16,803 nucleotides of DNA, taken from NCBI GenBank assembly GCA_038240875.1, contig JBBRGG010000049.1, positions 1 to 16,803 of the forward strand, in the 5' to 3' direction. Source of the DNA: JBBRGG01 sp038240875 (lineage in GTDB: Bacteria > Planctomycetota > Phycisphaerae > Phycisphaerales > UBA1924). Numbering within the stretch: the stretch's first letter is position 1; each line of letters starts with the position of its first letter. The translations under genes were made by a program, and so were the position numbers. Shown one piece after another: positions 1 to 7,196 of this stretch. The notes beneath the pieces were generated by a model. That model did no database searches. It had not been told where the DNA came from and saw nothing but the letters and a program-made list of their open reading frames with translations.

Positions 1-1789
1 CGTCGACGCGGAAGTAGCCGAGGCGTTCGAACTGGAAGATGTCGCCGACGGCGGACTTCATCAGCTCGGGCTCGGCCATCGCGGTGATGACTTCGAGCGA
101 GTTTGGGTTGAGGTCGTCGGCGTAGTTCCCGGTGCGTTCGCCGGGTTGTTCGGCTAAGAACATGCGATCAAAGAGGCGTACTTCGACAGGTTTGGCGTGG
201 TGGGCGCTGACCCAGTGGATGGTACCTTTGACTTTGCGGGTGGGGGTGCCATCGAGGTTGAGGGGTGCGTCGCCGCCACGGGTCGCGGGGTCGTAGGTGG
301 CGCGAACTTCGATGATGGTGCCCGCGACGTCTTTGACGACGCTGGTTGCTTTGATGAAGAAGGCCCAGCGAAGGCGGACTTCAAGCCCGCCATTGGCCAT
401 GGGAGCGAGGCGGAAGAACTTCTTGGGCGGGGTTTCCATGAAGTCTTCGTGCTCGATGAAGAGAGAGCCACTGAAGGGGACTTTGCGGGTGCCTTTGGCG
501 GGATCTTCGGGGTTGCTGACAAAGTCGAGGTATTCGATGTGAGGCGAACCATCGGCGTTGGTGGGCCAATTTTCGATGGTGTCTTTGAGTGGGCGGAGGA
601 CAGCCATCGCGCGAGGAGCAATTGAGTTGAGGTGTTCGCGGACGGAGTTTTCGAGGCGGCCAGGATCGATGCGGCTTTCGGTGGCGGTGACGCCGATGTC
701 TTCGCAGAAGGCGCGGATGGCGTGCGCGGTGTAGCCACGGCGGCGCATGCCTGTGATGGTGGGCATGCGCGGGTCGTCCCAACCTTTGACGAAGCCACTT
801 TCGACCATGGCGCGGAGGTTGCGTTTGGAGAGAAGAGTGTGAGTGGGGATGAGTTTGGCGAATTCGATCTGGCGTGGGCGGTGGATGGGCTTGCCCCAGC
901 GGCCCGAGCCGTCGGCGGTGCGGCCAGAGTTGATGGCGTCAAGGAACCATTCGTAGAGTGGGCGGTTGATGCGAAACTCGAGGGTACAGATCGAGTGGGT
1001 GATACCTTCGAGAGAGTCTTCGAGGCAGTGGGCCCAGTCGTACATTGGGTAGATGCACCAGCGGTTGCCGGTGTTGTGGTGGTGCTGATGAAGGATGCGG
1101 TACATCACCGGATCGCGCATGACAAAGTTGGGGCTGGCCAGGTCGATCTTGGCGCGAAGAGTGTGCGACCCGTTGGGGAACTCGCCATCACGCATGCGGC
1201 GGAAGAGGGCGAGAGATTCTTCGGGTGAGCGATCGCGAAAGGGGCTGGTCGCGGGAAGCTTGGTATCGCCGCGGCGGGCGCTCATTTCTTCGGCATTGAG
1301 GTCGCAGACATACGCCTTGGCTTTGTGGATGAGTTCTTGTGCCCAGGCGTACATCTGAGAGAAGTAATCGCTGGACCAGTAGAGGCCGCCACCGGTGGGC
1401 AGAGAGTCGAAAGCGGCGCCGAGCCATTTGACGTCGCGGATGATACCTTCGACGAATTCTATTTCTTCTTTGGCGGGGTTGGTGTCGTCGAAGCGAAGGT
1501 TGAATCGGCCTTTGAATTCATTGGCGAGTGCGTAGTTGAGGAGGATGGATTTGGCGTGGCCGACGTGAAGATAGCCGTTGGGCTCGGGAGGGAATCGGGT
1601 GTGGACCTTTGGGGTCCCATCGTGCCAAGTGCCCCAGGCTTTGGTGGCGGAATCGGTGTCGATGATCTGTTGGAGGAAGTGGCGCGCGGGGCGTTCGGGC
1701 TTGGCGGGAGCGCCAGCAAAGGCGGGTGTTGGATGCGTTGTGGAAGGAAGATGTGCGGGCGCGTCGGACACAGGAGGCTCCAAGAGCAT
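1..1789 (-). CDS. glnS: Glutaminyl-tRNA synthetase, 3' end cut by window edge
   Basis: The product charges tRNA-Gln with glutamine in the cytoplasm (class I aminoacyl-tRNA synthetase). Translation from the ATG at 1789 gives about 596 residues without a stop before the window edge. The HIGH-type motif PPEPNGYLHVGH lies near residues 67-78 and the KMSKS-type motif LLSKRNL near 319-325. The C-terminal anticodon-binding beta-barrel shows KVKGTIHWVSAHHAKPVEVRLFDR-like sequence and ends at FERLGYFRVD, only a few residues short of the E. coli GlnRS end, so little is missing. The N-terminus is about 35 residues longer than in E. coli and Pro/Ala-rich. No Shine-Dalgarno precedes the ATG; an in-frame GTG at 1771 has GGAG six bases upstream and is a good alternative start. 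It is the third gene of a gltX-methyltransferase-glnS run, 68 bp after the methyltransferase stop. Confidence 0.95.
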   Translation of the reverse strand, partial: MLLEPPVSDAPAHLPSTTHPTPAFAGAPAKPERPARHFLQQIIDTDSATKAWGTWHDGTPKVHTRFPPEPNGYLHVGHAKSILLNYALANEFKGRFNLRFDDTNPAKEEIEFVEGIIRDVKWLGAAFDSLPTGGGLYWSSDYFSQMYAWAQELIHKAKAYVCDLNAEEMSARRGDTKLPATSPFRDRSPEESLALFRRMRDGEFPNGSHTLRAKIDLASPNFVMRDPVMYRILHQHHHNTGNRWCIYPMYDWAHCLEDSLEGITHSICTLEFRINRPLYEWFLDAINSGRTADGSGRWGKPIHRPRQIEFAKLIPTHTLLSKRNLRAMVESGFVKGWDDPRMPTITGMRRRGYTAHAIRAFCEDIGVTATESRIDPGRLENSVREHLNSIAPRAMAVLRPLKDTIENWPTNADGSPHIEYLDFVSNPEDPAKGTRKVPFSGSLFIEHEDFMETPPKKFFRLAPMANGGLEVRLRWAFFIKATSVVKDVAGTIIEVRATYDPATRGGDAPLNLDGTPTRKVKGTIHWVSAHHAKPVEVRLFDRMFLAEQPGERTGNYADDLNPNSLEVITAMAEPELMKSAVGDIFQFERLGYFRVD

Positions 1790-1857
1790 GAAAGACGGAT
1801 GACACGGTCGAAGTGCGGTTTTGATGATTATTGCGCTGGAACGAGCGGGTCGGAAAA

Positions 1858-2757
1858 TTATGTGAAAGCGGCGAGCAAGACGACCCAATCGTCGTGTAAG
1901 TCGCGTGGGTTGGTCAGGGGTGTTGGGTGCTCGCCTGGGGCGAGGTTGACTTCGGTATAGACGGCGGAATGAGTGAAGCCGACCTGGGCGAAGGCGTCGC
2001 GAAGTTCGGCGATGGACCAGAGCCGCCAGGTGTATTCGAAGGCGTGTGGGTAGTGGGCGATGACTTCGCCATCGCGTTCGACGCGGAGTGAGATGGAATT
2101 GGTGACGATGCCGGTGAGTGGGTCGGCGGCTTCGTGTTTCCAGGCGTAGCGGATGAGTTCGCCTTTGCGGCCTGGATGGGTTCGTTCGATGCCACCGAGG
2201 CGGAAGGAGCCGGACCCGCCATAGGTATCGCAGACGAAGATGCCGCCGCCGAAACCTTGGCGAGAGCGGGCAAGACGATCGCGCACGCGGGTGAGATAGT
2301 GGATGAGGGTTGGGCGATCCTTGGCGTAGCCTATGGAGAAGTTGCCTACGAAGCAAATGTCGGCGGGTGGGAGGAGAGTTTTGAGAGTAGTTGAAGCCGA
2401 AGAGGAAATTGGTGTAGAAATTGGCGTAGCAAGGCAGTCGGCGATTACAAAGTCGATCGAAGTGTGGAGATCTTCAGGAAGTTCGGCGAGTGATTTGGCG
2501 CGGGCGTAGGCGAGTGTTTCGGGGTCGAGGTCGGCGCAATAGGCGCGGGCGTGATGGATTTGGGCAAGGTCGGCGACCCAGCGGCGAGCCACGGCGCAGG
2601 TGCCTGCAAAATCTTCGGCGAGAATTGATGGGTCTACGTCATGGACTGAGGTATAGAGGGCGCGAAGAAAGGTGACGATGTGCCTGGGTGATTGGACGCA
2701 GAGCTCGTAGCACTCGTAGTGATTGGGGATAGAGAGGTTGGAAGTTGGGTCGGGCAT
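1858..2757 (-). CDS. Class I SAM-dependent methyltransferase between gltX and glnS
   Basis: A 299-residue protein with a Rossmann-type SAM-binding core. Motif I is LAEDFAGTC (residues 46-54) and the acidic strand-2 end is CADLDPE (74-80). Further motifs are DFVIADC (near 102-108), the strand-4 region DICFVGNFSIGYAKD, and FVCDTYGGSGS; the last part, FEYTWRLWSIAELRDAFAQVGF, is typical of small-molecule and tRNA-type class I methyltransferases. The substrate cannot be read from the sequence. The ATG at 2757 follows the gltX stop codon (2762-2760) after 2 bp and has no Shine-Dalgarno, which suggests translational coupling to gltX. glnS follows 68 bp downstream, so the gene sits between two aminoacyl-tRNA synthetases in one probable transcript. 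A role in tRNA or translation is a context-based guess only. Confidence 0.85.
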   Translation of the reverse strand: MPDPTSNLSIPNHYECYELCVQSPRHIVTFLRALYTSVHDVDPSILAEDFAGTCAVARRWVADLAQIHHARAYCADLDPETLAYARAKSLAELPEDLHTSIDFVIADCLATPISTPISSSASTTLKTLLPPADICFVGNFSIGYAKDRPTLIHYLTRVRDRLARSRQGFGGGIFVCDTYGGSGSFRLGGIERTHPGRKGELIRYAWKHEAADPLTGIVTNSISLRVERDGEVIAHYPHAFEYTWRLWSIAELRDAFAQVGFTHSAVYTEVNLAPGEHPTPLTNPRDLHDDWVVLLAAFT

Positions 2758-2759
2758 AT

Positions 2760-4604
2760 TTAAACGGCGAAGGTGTCGATGCAGCGCGTGAGGCGGGCAA
2801 GGGCGGAAGCTTTGCCCAAGACCGCGAGGGTTTCGCCGATGCCTGGGCTGACGGTGGTGCCGGTGAGGGCGACGCGGAGCGCTTGCGAAACCAGGCTCAT
2901 CGCGGGCTTGTTGTCTGCGCCTGCGTTTTGCTGGGCGAGCTGCTCGATGATGACATGGATTGTGTCGTTGGTGAAGTTGGTGGGGTCGAGTGCTTCAAGG
3001 CGAGTACGAACTTCGCGCACGAGAGAGAGGCCCTTGTAATTTTCCGCTATGAGGTTCTTCTCGGCGGCGACTGGGTCAAAGAAATACACGTCATCGGCGA
3101 CGAGTGCGAACGCGGCGGACTTGGCAAGGTCGCGCAAGGTCTTCGCACGCGGAGTGATGGCTCGAACTAGAGCCATGGTGCGATCGTGCGAGGTTGCGGC
3201 CATGTGCGTGAGTTGCTTGCCCAAGAGTGGTTCGTGGTCATTGGCCCACGCGATCCAGCGAGCCAAGAGCGCGTCGTACCCCATCGCGACCATGGCGTCG
3301 GCGTTAAAGGAAAGAAGCTTGGCACGGTCGAACTTGCTGTTGGTTTTGCCGACGCGGTCAACGGTAAAGTGCGAAGCGATAAATGGCATGTCGAACTTTT
3401 CGAGGTCCTTACCGTCATGTGTTTTGAGGCCTGGGTTCCAGCCCAGGAGCGCGACGAAGTTGCAGATGGCTTCGGGGAGATAGCCATTGGCGCGAAAGTC
3501 CCACACTTCGATCTCGGGAAGGGTGAGGGAGTAGGCGACGCCGAAGGCGGTTGCGATGTCGAGCGAGTCGTTGTCGGCGGCGATAAAGGCGGCGATGTCA
3601 GCTTCGGGAAAGGTCGCTTTGGTCGCGGCGAGGATCTTCCCAGCGATCAAGGCGGGCGTGATCGAAGCGTCTTTGGTGATGGCATCCTTTAAGGCTTTGC
3701 GGCCTACTTTGGCCTTGTCTCGCTTGCTCATCTTTGAGCCATCCATGTTGCAGATAATGGGCATGTGGGCGTAGGTAGGCGTGCGGAAGGGGTGGCCCAT
3801 GAAGGCGTCATCGAGGCGGACAAGCGCGTGTTGAAGAGCAACGTGGCGCGGCGTGTTGGCCAGGTGTTCCTGAGCGCGCATGACGTCGGTCACGCCCATG
3901 AGTTCATCATCGATGACCACGGCGAAGTGATACGTGGGCAAGCCATCGGGCTTGCGGATGACAAAGTCATCGAGTTCGCCAGCGGCAAGCTTTACGTCGC
4001 CCAAAATGCGGTCGTGCACGATGATGGATTCGTGCGGAACGACGAAGCGGATGACGTGGCGTTCGCCTGCGTTCGCGCGAGCCCAGCGGTCTTTGAGGCC
4101 TTGGGTATGGACGCCACGAGTGATGTCGCTGGGGCGTGGATAGCGATAGGTTTTTTTGGCGGCAGCAGCGGCGGCGCGCTGGGCTTCAGTTTCTTCGACG
4201 GTGTCAAAGGCTGGATAAGCGAGCCCACGAGAAACCAAGTCAGTGATGTAGGCGTTGTAGAAGTGGACGCGGCGTGCCTGAAAGTATGAGCCGACATCGC
4301 GGGCGCTGGTGGCGATGGATTTGGAGACGCCACCGGAGGTAAGGGTGTGGGCGGGGCCGTCGTCCCACTCGATGCCGAGCCATGCGAGATCGTCGAGGAT
4401 GCCACGGGCGGACTCGTCGCTGGAGCGGGCGGCGTCGGTGTCTTCGATGCGGACCATGAAACGGCCGCCACGCGATTTGGCATAGGCCCAGCAGAAGAGA
4501 GCCGAGCGGGCGCCGCCGATGTGGAGGTGGCCTGTGGGCGAGGGTGCAAATCGTGTGATGACTGGGGTTGGCGAAACGACGAGAGAGGTTGGATGCGTGG
4601 ACAT
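2760..4604 (-). CDS. gltX: Glutamyl-tRNA synthetase with a long insertion after KMSKR
   Basis: Charges tRNA-Glu with glutamate in the cytoplasm. From the ATG at 4604 the protein has 614 residues. FAPSPTGHLHIGG (19-31) is the HIGH-type signature, VRIEDTDAARS (51-61) is the GluRS-specific continuation, and DGSKMSKRDK (288-297) is the KMSKS loop. The C-terminal half carries the helical anticodon-binding domain, ending in SPGIGETLAVLGKASALARL (586-605). Bacterial GluRS is usually 470-510 residues. Here about 65 extra residues lie between KMSKR and FRANGYLPEAICNFVALLGW (370-389), where the family normally has only about a dozen. The open frame extends 45 codons upstream to 4739, but that stretch is low-complexity and the conserved fold begins right after residue 15, so 4604 is preferred; no clear Shine-Dalgarno is visible. 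First gene of the gltX-methyltransferase-glnS run, divergent from the gene at 4762. Confidence 0.95.
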   Translation of the reverse strand: MSTHPTSLVVSPTPVITRFAPSPTGHLHIGGARSALFCWAYAKSRGGRFMVRIEDTDAARSSDESARGILDDLAWLGIEWDDGPAHTLTSGGVSKSIATSARDVGSYFQARRVHFYNAYITDLVSRGLAYPAFDTVEETEAQRAAAAAAKKTYRYPRPSDITRGVHTQGLKDRWARANAGERHVIRFVVPHESIIVHDRILGDVKLAAGELDDFVIRKPDGLPTYHFAVVIDDELMGVTDVMRAQEHLANTPRHVALQHALVRLDDAFMGHPFRTPTYAHMPIICNMDGSKMSKRDKAKVGRKALKDAITKDASITPALIAGKILAATKATFPEADIAAFIAADNDSLDIATAFGVAYSLTLPEIEVWDFRANGYLPEAICNFVALLGWNPGLKTHDGKDLEKFDMPFIASHFTVDRVGKTNSKFDRAKLLSFNADAMVAMGYDALLARWIAWANDHEPLLGKQLTHMAATSHDRTMALVRAITPRAKTLRDLAKSAAFALVADDVYFFDPVAAEKNLIAENYKGLSLVREVRTRLEALDPTNFTNDTIHVIIEQLAQQNAGADNKPAMSLVSQALRVALTGTTVSPGIGETLAVLGKASALARLTRCIDTFAV

Positions 4605-4628
4605 AAGACCGCAAGCGTAGTGATGGCG

Positions 4629-4669
4629 GGTGGGCGAAGCTGAAGGTGGGCGAAGATGAAGGTGGAGGT
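4629..4669. repeat. 16-bp tandem repeat, 2.5 copies, in the divergent intergenic region
   Basis: The unit ggtgggcgaagctgaa (4629-4644) is repeated with one mismatch at 4645-4660 and partially at 4661-4669. It lies between the divergent gltX and 4762 genes. No function is visible. Confidence 0.6.
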
Positions 4670-4714
4670 ACATAAGGCTGCGAAGTTGAAGGTGATGCGG
4701 CGAGGATTGCGGAT

Positions 4715-4738
4715 TGGAACAGATTACCAACTGGAACA
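4715..4738 (+). promoter_or_regulatory. Direct repeat TGGAACA x2 upstream of the zinc-ribbon gene
   Basis: The heptamer TGGAACA occurs at 4715-4721 and 4732-4738, a 17-bp period, 24 bp upstream of the GTG at 4762, within AT-richer sequence than its surroundings. It could be a binding site or chance; no convincing -35/-10 pair was found. Confidence 0.25.
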
Positions 4739-4761
4739 ATTCAATTTAAAGGCGGTACATT

Positions 4762-5343
4762 GTGGGCATGAGGATCGTTATCTGGCGAATGTGGCGAGCG
4801 TTTCCGGAGTTTGACGCGCTCACGGATACGGAATGTCGGTCGCTGCTTGGGCGTGGATTCGCGCGAGCGCCAGCGATTGTGTATCGCTTGCCAACGATCA
4901 TGTTCTTTGTGTCGCTGATGGCGTTTCCAACCTTGTTGGTGATTGTGCTGACACGGTCTTGGGCGACAAAGCTGGCGTGGTTGATTCCTGATGTGCCTAT
5001 TGCGACGTATGGGATCATGACAATTGCAACCGTGGCCTTCTCGGCGATGAGCTCTTTAATCGTGCGCGATGTGGTGATGTGGCGAGTGCTGCGTGGCGAG
5101 ATTGATCGAGCGCATTGTCCCAAGTGCAAGCAGAGCTTGATGGGGCTGCGGATTGATTCGCCGGGCGTGACGCCAGACCCGGCGCAGAACAAAGTGCGGT
5201 GCCCAGAGTGTGGACGGGTTTGGAAGTTACTTGATATTGGGCTTACGCCAAGAGACTTGGTGCCATGGGAGCAGCGAGGGATGCCGACGGATGTGGGGCG
5301 GAAGTTGGAGCAAAGGCGAGAATACTCGAAGGAGCAAAGTTAA
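4762..5343 (+). CDS. Small membrane protein with C-terminal zinc ribbon
   Basis: A 193-residue protein of unknown function. Two hydrophobic helices are predicted by eye at about residues 43-65 and 78-100. They are followed by a soluble part with four cysteines in two pairs, CPKC (119-122) and CPEC (147-150), spaced as a rubredoxin/zinc-ribbon-like metal site. The C-terminus is charged. The GTG at 4762 is chosen because AAAGG lies nine bases upstream; an ATG two codons later (4768) is the alternative. The gene is alone on the plus strand, divergent from gltX and followed by the transposase remnant. The Cys pairs and membrane helices read only on this strand support it over the overlapping minus-strand frame. 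A metal-binding membrane protein is the safest description. Confidence 0.75.
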   Translation: MGMRIVIWRMWRAFPEFDALTDTECRSLLGRGFARAPAIVYRLPTIMFFVSLMAFPTLLVIVLTRSWATKLAWLIPDVPIATYGIMTIATVAFSAMSSLIVRDVVMWRVLRGEIDRAHCPKCKQSLMGLRIDSPGVTPDPAQNKVRCPECGRVWKLLDIGLTPRDLVPWEQRGMPTDVGRKLEQRREYSKEQS

Positions 5344-5418
5344 AAAGATTGAGGGCAGAGAGAAAGCAACTGGCACTGACAGCCACCTGCTTGGTATGCA
5401 ATAAAGAATGGGTCATGA

Positions 5419-5460
5419 CTAGCTGATCCATCCGGAACATCCGGGATAGGCTAGATTTTA
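5419..5460 (+). terminator. Imperfect hairpin followed by ATTTTA, possible weak terminator
   Basis: CTAGC (5419-5423) can pair with GCTAG (5450-5454), and ATCCGG pairs with CCGGGAT (one bulged G) around the loop AACAT. The short T tract ATTTTA follows at 5455-5460. It is downstream of the zinc-ribbon gene and just upstream of the transposase remnant, so it may be a weak terminator or part of the element's left end. Confidence 0.35.
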
Positions 5461-5462
5461 CA

Positions 5463-6179
5463 GTGAAAAACCGCTATGTAGTCCGTTCTCGAGTTTCAGA
5501 GGCTGTTTTAGTAGGTTCCTGCGTCACGTGGCCGCCGACCTCACGGCGGTCCAGATCGCGCAACTCTTTGTTTGCAGCGTTCGGCATCAACCGCAACAGC
5601 GTGAACCGCTTTCTCGCCTTTTTACGCGAACGCATGGCTGAGGAGTGCGAGTTTGAACGTCTGTTCCGTGGCACCGTCGAAGTCGACAAAAACTACTTCG
5701 GCCCGCGTCGCGTCAAGGGCAAGGCTGGGCGTGGAGCTGGCAAGAAAACGATCGTCTTTGGCATCTGCAAGCGGCACGGCAAGGCATACACCGAGGTCGT
5801 CGAAGATTGTACAAAACCAACGATATTGGCCTTAATTCGTGGTAAAGTGGACCTTCGCGCGGTCATCCAATCCGACGGATTCAAGAGCTACGACAGCCTG
5901 GTTGACATGGGCTACAAGAAGCACGTACGGGTCGATCACACAGCAAACGAGTTGAGTAGTCGCGCCATCCGCAGCAATCACATCAACGGCCAATTGTCTG
6001 ATTGTGGGCTTCTGCGGTAGGCCAAAACACGACTGGCGCGGTTCAGAGGAATGAACCCAATCACCTTTTACTTGCACCTCAAAGAATGCGAGTTCCGCTT
6101 CAACCACCGTGGCCAAAATCCGAACAAATTTTTACATACACTCTGTCGTACGCACCCGCTGAGCTCGTCATCACCCTGA
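5463..6179 (+). pseudogene. Degenerate IS1595-family (ISXO2-like) transposase
   Basis: The protein pattern is that of an IS1595-type DDE transposase. It begins GTG-KNRYVVRSRVSEA, carries INRNSVNRFLAFLRERM, then the first catalytic region VEVDKNYFG, the second VIQSDGFKSYDSL, and NHING, and ends AKTRLARFRG and FYLHLKECEFRFNHR. It is broken three times. About one base is missing near 5505-5515, so the expected frame FLRHVAADLTAVQIAQL is read only in frame 2 (from 5516). About 13 extra bases near 5566-5578 restore the first frame. The stretch after NHING (about 5991-6020), where the family has an IESFWGYA-type catalytic end, is scrambled and contains the TAG at 6018-6020, after which the same frame resumes. 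The last in-frame stop is TGA at 6177-6179. The helix-turn-helix region and the final catalytic glutamate are therefore lost, and the copy should be inactive. Family assignment is from remembered consensus. Confidence 0.85.
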
Positions 6180-6367
6180 AGAAAATAGATGAAGCAGAAT
6201 CGGCTGTCGCGCAGACGCTTGACGCTGTTTGCCGTTGATTGGTGCCACGTGCCGTCACGGTGCAGTTTGAAGCGGTTGTTCAGGGGTCCATACAGCATGA
6301 TTATGAGACGCGTATGTAAAGTGTGGGAAGAGTTGTGTGAAGCAGTCGTGAAGTCCGTTTCGGTGCA

Positions 6368-6395
6368 TTACTCAGCCATCTGCAAGAAGTTGGCG
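6368..6395. repeat. Copy of the trpG 3' end, 26 of 28 bp, 100 bp downstream of the gene end
   Basis: Positions 6368-6395 match 6468-6495, the last nine codons and stop of the trpG-like gene, at 26 of 28 bases. On the minus strand the copy reads AANFLQMAE-stop against LANFLHMGE-stop in the gene. The two copies are exactly 100 bp apart. This looks like the tail of a duplicated or replaced amidotransferase gene left beside the insertion-sequence remnant. Confidence 0.7.
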
Positions 6396-6407
6396 GCGTG
6401 AATGACA

Positions 6408-6424
6408 CCGGCGGGGACCGCCGG
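6408..6424. other. Perfect GC hairpin downstream of trpG
   Basis: CCGGCGG (6408-6414) and CCGCCGG (6418-6424) form a 7-bp stem with a three-base loop. It is 44 bp past the trpG stop. No T run follows in either direction, so it does not look like an ordinary intrinsic terminator; it could stabilise the mRNA 3' end. Confidence 0.4.
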
Positions 6425-6428
6425 ACCA

Positions 6429-6458
6429 CCCAAGACAGAATACATCCCAAGATAGAAT
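6429..6458. repeat. 13-bp direct repeat, 17-bp period, just past the trpG stop
   Basis: cccaagacagaat (6429-6441) recurs as cccaagatagaat (6446-6458), 12 of 13 identical, separated by ACAT. It lies between the two copies of the trpG tail. No function is evident. Confidence 0.6.
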
Positions 6459-6467
6459 TCATCAACC

Positions 6468-7124
6468 TTACTCACCCATGTGCAAGAAGTTGGCGAGCAT
6501 GCGAGTGCCTTCGGGGGTCATGAAGCTTTCGGGGTGGAATTGCACGCCTTCGACGGGCGATTTTGCCAGGTCAGCCCACACACGGCGAAGGCCCATGACG
6601 ACGCGACGGGTTGAGCCATCGAGTGCGATTTCGTCGGTCCACGCCGAGATAGTCCAGCCATCGGAGCCGGGGTTGAGCTTGGGAATCGTGTGTGGCTTGA
6701 CGACTAGCGAGTGGTAGCGCATGACGGGTGTGGGCGAGGAGACGCCGACGTAAAGGCCTATGCCGTCGTGTTCGAGAGGGCTGGTCTTGCCGTGCATGGG
6801 GATGTCGTGGCGGTCGACGGTCATGCCGTCGCGGTACGCCATGGTTTGATGGCCGAGGCAGACGCCGAGGATGGGAACGCGGCCAGCGAAGCGGTCGATG
6901 ATGTCGCCGGAGACGCCGGATTCGCGGGGCGTGCATGGGCCCGGTGAGATCAAGATGTGCGTGGGCGGCTGGCCTTGGTCGATGGTTTCGACTGCGGCGG
7001 CGGTGATCTCATCGTTGCGCAAGACGCGGAGATCTGAGCCGACGGCGAGGGTTGAGTCGATCTCGCCCAGGCGCTGGACAAGGTTCCAGGTGAATGAGTC
7101 GTAGTTGTCGATGAGAAGAATCAC
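6468..7124 (-). CDS. trpG/pabA: Class I glutamine amidotransferase, anthranilate/aminodeoxychorismate synthase component II
   Basis: Provides ammonia from glutamine to a chorismate-using partner (TrpE or PabB) for tryptophan or folate synthesis. The 218-residue protein opens with LIDNYDSFTWNL (4-15) and has ISPGPCTP (59-66). The nucleophile elbow is GVCLGHQT (87-94, Cys89), followed by HGKTSPL (111-117) and the His/Glu of the triad in GVQFHPES (193-200, His197 and Glu199). The sequence between MGLRR and VEGVQFHPES is somewhat longer than usual, and the whole is about 25 residues longer than a typical TrpG. The start is GTG at 7124, directly before the conserved N-terminus; no Shine-Dalgarno is seen. 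No trpE/pabB partner is in the window, so TrpG and PabA cannot be told apart. The PLP-enzyme gene lies 72 bp upstream on the same strand and may share a transcript. Confidence 0.93.
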   Translation of the reverse strand: MILLIDNYDSFTWNLVQRLGEIDSTLAVGSDLRVLRNDEITAAAVETIDQGQPPTHILISPGPCTPRESGVSGDIIDRFAGRVPILGVCLGHQTMAYRDGMTVDRHDIPMHGKTSPLEHDGIGLYVGVSSPTPVMRYHSLVVKPHTIPKLNPGSDGWTISAWTDEIALDGSTRRVVMGLRRVWADLAKSPVEGVQFHPESFMTPEGTRMLANFLHMGE

Positions 7125-7196
7125 GGGTGAGGGTAGGAGCGTGAGATTTGGTAGTGAAAAGTCTTGAAGATGATCACCGCGCTGCCGCTGGCTTGC

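Larger units (their letters stand above)
5344..6367 (+). mobile_element. Remnant of an IS1595-type insertion sequence, ends not defined
   Basis: The transposase pseudogene and its flanks form an element remnant. I looked for terminal inverted repeats and a target-site duplication in 5344-5462 and 6180-6370 and found none that convinced me, so the outer limits are the flanking gene end and the start of the trpG-tail repeat, not true termini. The stretch 6180-6367 has no credible gene on either strand. Confidence 0.45.

Noticed and set aside
154..942. 262-codon minus-strand open frame inside glnS
   Set aside because: It is an out-of-frame shadow; the neighbouring frame gives continuous GlnRS sequence over the same bases.
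4746..5192. 148-codon minus-strand open frame opposite the zinc-ribbon gene
   Set aside because: It lacks recognisable motifs, while the plus strand gives two membrane helices, paired cysteines and a Shine-Dalgarno.
5344..6400. Terminal inverted repeats and target-site duplication of the insertion sequence
   Set aside because: No inverted pair longer than a few bases could be matched between the two flanks by eye; the ends have probably decayed or been lost.
6408..6424. GC hairpin as a trpG terminator
   Set aside because: No T run follows the stem on the minus strand, so only a structural element is claimed.
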